A stretch of DNA of 8,780 nucleotides from Chloroflexota bacterium (GTDB lineage: Bacteria > Chloroflexota > Anaerolineae > B4-G1 > DUEL01), in the NCBI GenBank assembly GCA_017743275.1, contig JAGHZG010000043.1, positions 1 to 8,780 of the forward strand. Reading direction: 5' to 3'. How positions within the stretch are numbered: position 1 is the stretch's first letter; each line of letters opens with the position of its first letter. The notes under the pieces are model-generated. The model did not search any database. It was not told where the DNA came from and saw nothing but the letters and a program-made list of their open reading frames with translations. This document shows positions 4,754 through 8,780 of this stretch, one piece after another. Position numbers and translations under genes: made by a program.

Positions 4754-6525
4754 TCTTCGGTCCTCAAACGGTATGCCAGCACCGGCTCGTATCGTCCCCG
4801 TACCTGGACTACCCCCAGAGGGTCAAAACTCCACTTTTTCCCCGCTGAAGCGACCACAGCCTCGGTGACGTATATCTCACCCGCCGGCGCGTACGTGCTG
4901 AGACGGGCCGCGATGTTGACCGTATCACCGATGGCGTCGTACTCCGGATGCTGGGATGACCCCAGCAACCCCACCACGGTGGCTCCGGCATGAATGCCGA
5001 CCCCCATGGGCATGCGCATCAAGTCGGGCTTATCCTGCCACAATTTTCTCAACCGCTTTAATCCATCCTGGGCGGCCTGCAGAGCCTGATCCACCGGATG
5101 CTCCATCGGCAGAGGGGCATTGAAAATGGCCGCCACCATATCCCCCACGTACTTGGTCACAATCCCACCCGATTCCACCACCGCGTCCGTGAAAAGGGAT
5201 AGGTGAAGGCTGACCGCTTCCCGCACCATCCGGGGGTCCTGCCCCTCTGTCAACCGGACAAATCCCCGGACATCCGCGAACAGGGCGACGACGAACCGCA
5301 CGTCGGTATTCAGCAACTGTTCCCCGTCCGGGGTCTCCACCAGGCGGGCAATGAGCCGGGGAGAGGCCCGTCCCTGAAGGAGGAGAGTCAGGCGGGCCCT
5401 TCGTCGCCGTTCATCGTGGGAGCGCCAGAGGCTCACCACCAGCGAGGTGATCCCTATCCCGGCCAGGGGGAAGAAGGGGTCCACCCATTGCCCCTGGTGG
5501 ATGCCAGCCAGCGCAATGGCCAGGACTCCGCTGAGAAGCGTCAACAGGACCATTCCCAGAAGGAAAATCGGACGAATCCGGGCGATGGCCCAGCCAGAGA
5601 GCGCGGAGACGGCCAGGGTGAGAAGGGCGGTCAGATAGAAAGGCGCAGGTGCTACCACGTTGCCGCCGAACAGCGCGGTGGCCACCTGGGCCTGGACCTC
5701 CACTCCGGTCATCTCCCCCACCGGAGTCCGGTAGATTTCCACCACCTCTCCGGCAGTCACTCCAACAAAGAGAATCCGCCCCGCCAGCGCATCTGGCGGC
5801 AGGTCTCCCTCCAGGAAGGCGCGCAAGGGATAAGTGGGGATGGAACCCGGGCGCGCCGGATAGCGAATCTGGACCCGTCCTGCCGCATCTGGGGTCAGGG
5901 GGAAACCGGCCCAGCGGAAGGGGGATGCCATCGGCGGCGGGATGGCGGCCTGAAGATAGAGGGCAACGGCCCGCCAGGCCAGGGCAGGGACTGCCTCATT
6001 GCCGGACTGGACCCAGAGGGGAATCCGACGCAGGACCCCATCGGAGTCGGGGATCAGGTGGATGTGCCCGATCAGCAGGTTCTTTAAGGTTTTTGGACCA
6101 CTCGTGCGGGCCCCGGAGTCGGGGCGAAGCAGGTAGGGGAAACCCACACTGCCCGCCTGGGGGGAGGGCGTTCCAACCCCCGTTGCCGGCCAGATGATGA
6201 GCCCGTTCGGTAGAGTAACGGTCCATGTGGTTTCAACAGCCGGCGATAAGGGAAAGTCCAGCGCCACCACCCGCACCCCGGCCTCGTGGGCCCGCCGGAA
6301 CAACGCCTCGTACTGCTCAGCCGGCCATTCGGCCGGCGGCCCATACTGCTGGAGCGCCTCCAGGTCTATGGCGATGATGGCCACTGGCGCTCGTGCCCCC
6401 CCGGCAATATGGAACAGGTCGCCCAACCGCGCTCTCCACTCGGGGAAGAGGCCGTAGTAGGCCGCCAGACTCAGCAGAAGACCCGTAATGATTCCGATCA
6501 AAAGACCGACCAGGGATCGGCGCAT
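4750..6525 (-). CDS. CHASE2-domain class III adenylate cyclase
   Basis: 591 residues. An N-terminal membrane helix (about 5-24) is followed by an extracytoplasmic CHASE2 sensor (about 27-290) with the typical end block RILFVGVTAGEVVEIYRTPV and GVEVQAQVATALFGG. Three further membrane helices lie at about 296-314, 318-343 and 349-367. The cytoplasmic cyclase domain (about 405-588) follows. Catalytic residues are present: metal-binding D418 (FADVRGF) and D462 (KYVGDM), the base-recognising pair K458 and D530 (EYDAIGD), and N537/R541 (VNIAAR). By family rules Lys plus Asp predicts ATP, hence cAMP as product, rather than GTP. It starts 12 nt after the M50 stop with only a weak ribosome site (CGGG), suggesting translation follows from the upstream gene. 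The ligand sensed by CHASE2 is unknown. Confidence 0.93.
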   Translation of the reverse strand: MRRSLVGLLIGIITGLLLSLAAYYGLFPEWRARLGDLFHIAGGARAPVAIIAIDLEALQQYGPPAEWPAEQYEALFRRAHEAGVRVVALDFPLSPAVETTWTVTLPNGLIIWPATGVGTPSPQAGSVGFPYLLRPDSGARTSGPKTLKNLLIGHIHLIPDSDGVLRRIPLWVQSGNEAVPALAWRAVALYLQAAIPPPMASPFRWAGFPLTPDAAGRVQIRYPARPGSIPTYPLRAFLEGDLPPDALAGRILFVGVTAGEVVEIYRTPVGEMTGVEVQAQVATALFGGNVVAPAPFYLTALLTLAVSALSGWAIARIRPIFLLGMVLLTLLSGVLAIALAGIHQGQWVDPFFPLAGIGITSLVVSLWRSHDERRRRARLTLLLQGRASPRLIARLVETPDGEQLLNTDVRFVVALFADVRGFVRLTEGQDPRMVREAVSLHLSLFTDAVVESGGIVTKYVGDMVAAIFNAPLPMEHPVDQALQAAQDGLKRLRKLWQDKPDLMRMPMGVGIHAGATVVGLLGSSQHPEYDAIGDTVNIAARLSTYAPAGEIYVTEAVVASAGKKWSFDPLGVVQVRGRYEPVLAYRLRTEE

Positions 6526-6537
6526 CGCCCGAAACGG

Positions 6538-7710
6538 TTATCGCACAGGCACCGGCATCAACGGGACGGGCACAAAGGTCACGAACCAGATGATGACCAT
6601 CAGGATTCCCAGGACGGTGCGCCCGGGCCCGATTCGGGAGGCATCGTTCAACGGCGGGGGGTGGCGGGGGCCGAAGAGAAGGCCCAGTCCGGCCCAGATG
6701 ATCCAGGTCGGCCAGGCGGGATTTCCCATCACCCAGAGATAGACCCCCAGGGCGCCCAGCAGGCCGATGGCCAGATAGGCCAGTTTCCAGGCCCGACGGC
6801 CCAGCAGGGCGTAGGCCACATGTCCCCCATCCAGTTGGCCGATGGGGAGGAGGTTGAGGGCCGTCACCAGGAGCCCTGCCCATGCGGCGAAAACGACCGG
6901 ACCGCCGGGACTGGCGGGCAGAGAGAGCCAGACATCCTCACCCGTCACCGGGTCGGGCAGGACGCGCCCAAAGATGACATACTTGGCCGCCATATAGAGC
7001 AGCGAGTTCCCTTCCTGAAAAACAATAGCCGTCTGTTCTCCCGGCGGGAGGAAGTCCGATGGCCGCCCCACGCGGGTGAAGAGCAATCCCAGGAGGAGCA
7101 GCGGGACGGCGACGACGAATCCGCCCAGTGGCCCGGCGATACCGATGTCAAAGAGGGCCTTGCGGTCTCGCATGGGGGCCCGCTGGAAGATGACCGCGCC
7201 CATCGTGCCCAGGATGCTGAAGGGCATGGGAATGAAGTACGGGAGGCTGACTGGCGACCCGTACCGGCGGGCGACGAAATAGTGGGCCAGTTCGTGGGCC
7301 AGGAGAATCCCCATCAGGGCCGCCGCAAAGGGCAACCCGGAGAGGAGCACGCTCAGGAACGTTCCGCCCGGTAGAGGGGCGGCCCCGGCCAGCATAACCG
7401 TCAGCAGGGTCGCCAGAAACAGGATCAGGTTGACCCAGGAGCGTGGCGCCTGGGCCCGCACCATGCCCCGGACAGCGATGACCTGGTAAATGTCCTTCTG
7501 TCGGGAGAGAAGCGCGATGTAGCCCAGCGCGGCGAACCGCTCCGAAATCCGCTCAAAGGCCCGGTCCGGGTCGTCGTAGAGGCGACCGTAGAAGGCAAAC
7601 GCCGGTTCGGCCCCCTGCTGGGCCTCCACCCGCTCCACCGCCATCAGGTCTCCCAGTTGGCTGCGCAGCCGGTCCAGTATGGGAGAAAAAGTCCCAAATG
7701 AGTCGTCCAT
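6538..7710 (-). CDS. M50 site-2-protease-like membrane metalloprotease
   Basis: 390 residues. A soluble N-terminal part (1-90) precedes about seven hydrophobic segments (about 92-110, 118-147, 188-212, 270-290, 308-328, 333-347, 365-385). The zinc motif HELAH is at 139-143 (His139, Glu140, His143). The second M50 motif, N286-L-L-P289-I-G-Q-L-D294-G-G-H, is in a later helix. Both are intact, so it should cut substrates within the membrane. The layout, with an N-terminal domain and the PYFIPMP-FSILGTMGAVI stretch after HELAH, resembles the cyanobacterial/plastid EGY-type S2P rather than RseP, and no PDZ domain is seen. AGGAAA (7716-7721 on -) precedes the ATG. First gene of the operon with the cyclase and response regulator; no anti-sigma factor or other obvious substrate is nearby. 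Confidence 0.93.
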   Translation of the reverse strand: MDDSFGTFSPILDRLRSQLGDLMAVERVEAQQGAEPAFAFYGRLYDDPDRAFERISERFAALGYIALLSRQKDIYQVIAVRGMVRAQAPRSWVNLILFLATLLTVMLAGAAPLPGGTFLSVLLSGLPFAAALMGILLAHELAHYFVARRYGSPVSLPYFIPMPFSILGTMGAVIFQRAPMRDRKALFDIGIAGPLGGFVVAVPLLLLGLLFTRVGRPSDFLPPGEQTAIVFQEGNSLLYMAAKYVIFGRVLPDPVTGEDVWLSLPASPGGPVVFAAWAGLLVTALNLLPIGQLDGGHVAYALLGRRAWKLAYLAIGLLGALGVYLWVMGNPAWPTWIIWAGLGLLFGPRHPPPLNDASRIGPGRTVLGILMVIIWFVTFVPVPLMPVPVR

Positions 7711-7744
7711 ATCTGTTTCCTGTTTAGAGATTTGCCCTTGCCAC

Positions 7745-7816
7745 GGGCTTCCCAGCCCAATGGTGCTGATATTTGAGATTTAGAAGTATGTGGTGCAGGC
7801 CACCAGGCCTGTGGCC
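7745..7816. repeat. Small palindromes in the M50-comM intergenic region
   Basis: GGGCT/AGCCC (7745-7749, 7754-7758) and GGCCAC/GTGGCC (7798-7803, 7811-7816) form short hairpins. The second has the palindrome AGGCCT in its loop, and CAGGCC is repeated directly at 7796 and 7804. The 331-bp gap 7711-8041 holds no credible gene; it contains these palindromes, those at 7823-7912, and the comM promoter. I could not place a convincing promoter for the - strand operon here. Confidence 0.6.
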
Positions 7817-7822
7817 GTGACC

Positions 7823-7841
7823 CGCAGGCGAAAAGCCTGCG
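7823..7841. repeat. 7-bp palindrome with GAAAA loop
   Basis: CGCAGGC (7823-7829) and GCCTGCG (7835-7841) pair perfectly around GAAAA. The GCCTGCG half matches the core of the element at 1307-1318 and 7911-7922. No U-run follows, so a terminator role is unlikely. Confidence 0.75.
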
Positions 7842-7857
7842 TCGCGAAAAAGTCAGT

Positions 7858-7922
7858 GCCATTGGGTTCCCAGCCGGTAGCGTTGGCCGTCAGCCGGTAC
7901 GGAGCCAATGGCCTGCGCTACC
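7858..7922. repeat. Nested inverted and direct repeats, shared intergenic element
   Basis: GCCATTGG (7858-7865) and CCAATGGC (7905-7912) are exact inverted repeats. Between them CAGCCGGTA occurs twice, exactly 20 bp apart (7871 and 7891). GGTAGCGTTGGC (7876-7887) is a near inverted copy of GCCTGCGCTACC (7911-7922), which itself occurs exactly at 1307-1318. CCCAATGG also occurs at 7756-7763. Confidence 0.75.
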
Positions 7923-7981
7923 GTTGCCCCGGGAGGGGTGCTGGAATATTGTACCACGAAATGGCCTGAAGGGAAAGGGAC

Positions 7982-8010
7982 TTGCCCCATCCTACCGCAT
8001 ATGGTAAACT
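7982..8010 (+). promoter_or_regulatory. Probable comM promoter
   Basis: TTGCCC (7982-7987) and TAAACT (8005-8010) are 17 bp apart, and each matches four of six consensus positions. This places a start of transcription about 25 nt before the comM ATG, with the ribosome site in between. Confidence 0.45.
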
Positions 8011-8041
8011 TATCCTGCACCTGCAGAGAGGGAGAACGAAG

Positions 8042-8780
8042 ATGCTGGCCAAAGTCACCAGTTGCGCCCTCATCGGACTGGAAGGGATTCTGATCCAGGT
8101 AGAAGTGGATGTCGCCCACGGCATGCCTTCCCTCACCATCGTCGGGCTGCCGGATACGGCCGTCAAAGAGTCCATAGAGCGGGTGCGGACGGCCCTCCGC
8201 AATACCGGCCTGCGCTTCCCCAACACGCGGCTGACCATCAACCTGGCCCCCGCCGACATCCGCAAAGAGGGCCCCATCTACGATCTGCCCATCGCGGTGG
8301 GCATCCTGGTCGCCTCGGAGCAGGTCTGGCCCCAGGAGGTGGAGGGCGCCCTGTTCATCGGCGAACTGTCGCTGGACGGCTCCGTCCGCCATATCCCCGG
8401 CGTCCTGCCCATCGCTGCGCTGGCCCGCCAGGAAGGGCTGCAGCGGCTCTTCGTCCCGGCGGTGGACGCGCCGGAGGCCGCGCTGGTGGACGGGTTGGAG
8501 GTTTATCCCGTGGAGAATCTGGGGCAACTGGCGGCCCACCTGCAGGGGCTGGCGCGCATTCCGCCCTACCGCCCCGCCGAAGACCCGATGTCCGTGCCCC
8601 CGCCGGCCTATGCGGCGGATTTCGCCGACATCCGGGGCCAGGAACACGTCAAGCGGGCGCTGGAGGTGGCCGCGGCGGGTGGCCACAACGTCCTGATGGT
8701 CGGGCCGCCCGGCGCGGGGAAGACCCTGCTGGCCCGCTCCGTCCCCTCCATCCTGCCGACGATGACGCTGGAGGAGGCAC
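8042..8780 (+). CDS. comM: ComM/YifB Mg-chelatase-like AAA+ ATPase, 3'-truncated
   Basis: First 246 codons; the gene continues past the window edge. ComM is a hexameric helicase that drives branch migration while incoming single-stranded DNA is integrated during natural transformation; many bacteria not known to be transformable also carry it. The start MLAKVTSCALIGLEGILIQV and the N-terminal Lon-protease-like (ChlI) domain to about residue 175 are typical (GMPSLTIVGLPDTAVKESIE, LTINLAPADIRKEGPIYDLP). IRGQ (197-200) introduces the AAA+ module, and Walker A GPPGAGKT is at 221-228. Walker B and the C-terminal magnesium-chelatase domain lie outside the window. AGGGAG (8029-8034) is 7 nt before the ATG. 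The gene is divergent from the M50 operon. Confidence 0.95.
   Translation, partial: MLAKVTSCALIGLEGILIQVEVDVAHGMPSLTIVGLPDTAVKESIERVRTALRNTGLRFPNTRLTINLAPADIRKEGPIYDLPIAVGILVASEQVWPQEVEGALFIGELSLDGSVRHIPGVLPIAALARQEGLQRLFVPAVDAPEAALVDGLEVYPVENLGQLAAHLQGLARIPPYRPAEDPMSVPPPAYAADFADIRGQEHVKRALEVAAAGGHNVLMVGPPGAGKTLLARSVPSILPTMTLEEA

Noticed and set aside
5203..6087. 294-residue open frame on the + strand
   Set aside because: Antisense to the CHASE2 cyclase gene. Its composition is Gly/Pro/Arg/Gln-rich with no fold or family likeness, while the - strand frame has full catalytic motifs.
6286..7374. 362-residue open frame on the + strand
   Set aside because: Antisense across two well-supported genes and their junction; it is a low-complexity hydrophilic product typical of a GC-rich shadow frame.
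7853..8686. 277-residue open frame on the - strand
   Set aside because: Antisense to comM and its promoter region. The + strand comM frame is supported by family motifs and a ribosome site.

Overview
The window is high-GC bacterial chromosome from what looks like a sequencing-library contig end. Bases 1-28 are a Nextera/Tn5 adapter remnant and not genomic, so the first real gene is cut by the assembly edge. The last gene (comM) runs off the right edge. The genes are ordinary chromosomal ones: cell division, translation, single-stranded DNA binding, protein folding, signalling, membrane proteolysis and DNA uptake. Gene order, the Thr/Pro-rich linker in the exported foldase, and the CHASE2-cyclase and site-2-protease types would fit a Chloroflexota (Anaerolineae-like) bacterium. 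This is inference only, because the window holds no rRNA or other decisive marker.

Left third, + strand: the 3' part of an FtsK/SpoIIIE DNA translocase gene, then a striking spacer made of two inverted arrays of a 7-bp repeat, then a strong sigma70-type promoter. A structured leader that fits the known S6:S18 autoregulatory mRNA motif follows, and then the operon rpsF-ssb-rpsR (30S protein S6, SSB, 30S protein S18). The operon closes with a very long hairpin terminator. Next comes a membrane-anchored SurA/PpiC-type foldase whose parvulin domain looks catalytically degenerate.

Middle to right, - strand: the foldase gene converges on a three-gene operon read leftwards. It encodes an EGY/S2P-like M50 membrane metalloprotease, a CHASE2-sensor class III adenylate cyclase, and a NarL/FixJ response regulator. 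The cyclase starts 12 nt after the protease stop, and the regulator start overlaps the cyclase stop in an ATGA. This is a compact membrane-signalling unit without a histidine kinase in view. The convergent gap (about 125 bp) holds three tandem hairpins, two of which look like terminators for the - strand operon.

Right end: a 331-bp divergent intergenic region packed with small palindromes, which shares a 12-base word with the spacer near 1300. A probable promoter and the first 246 codons of comM (YifB-type Mg-chelatase-like AAA+ ATPase) follow.

No CRISPR, prophage, defence system, tRNA or rRNA is visible. The items most worth a second look are the S6:S18 leader, the inverted heptad arrays, the protease-cyclase-regulator operon and the shared intergenic palindromes.
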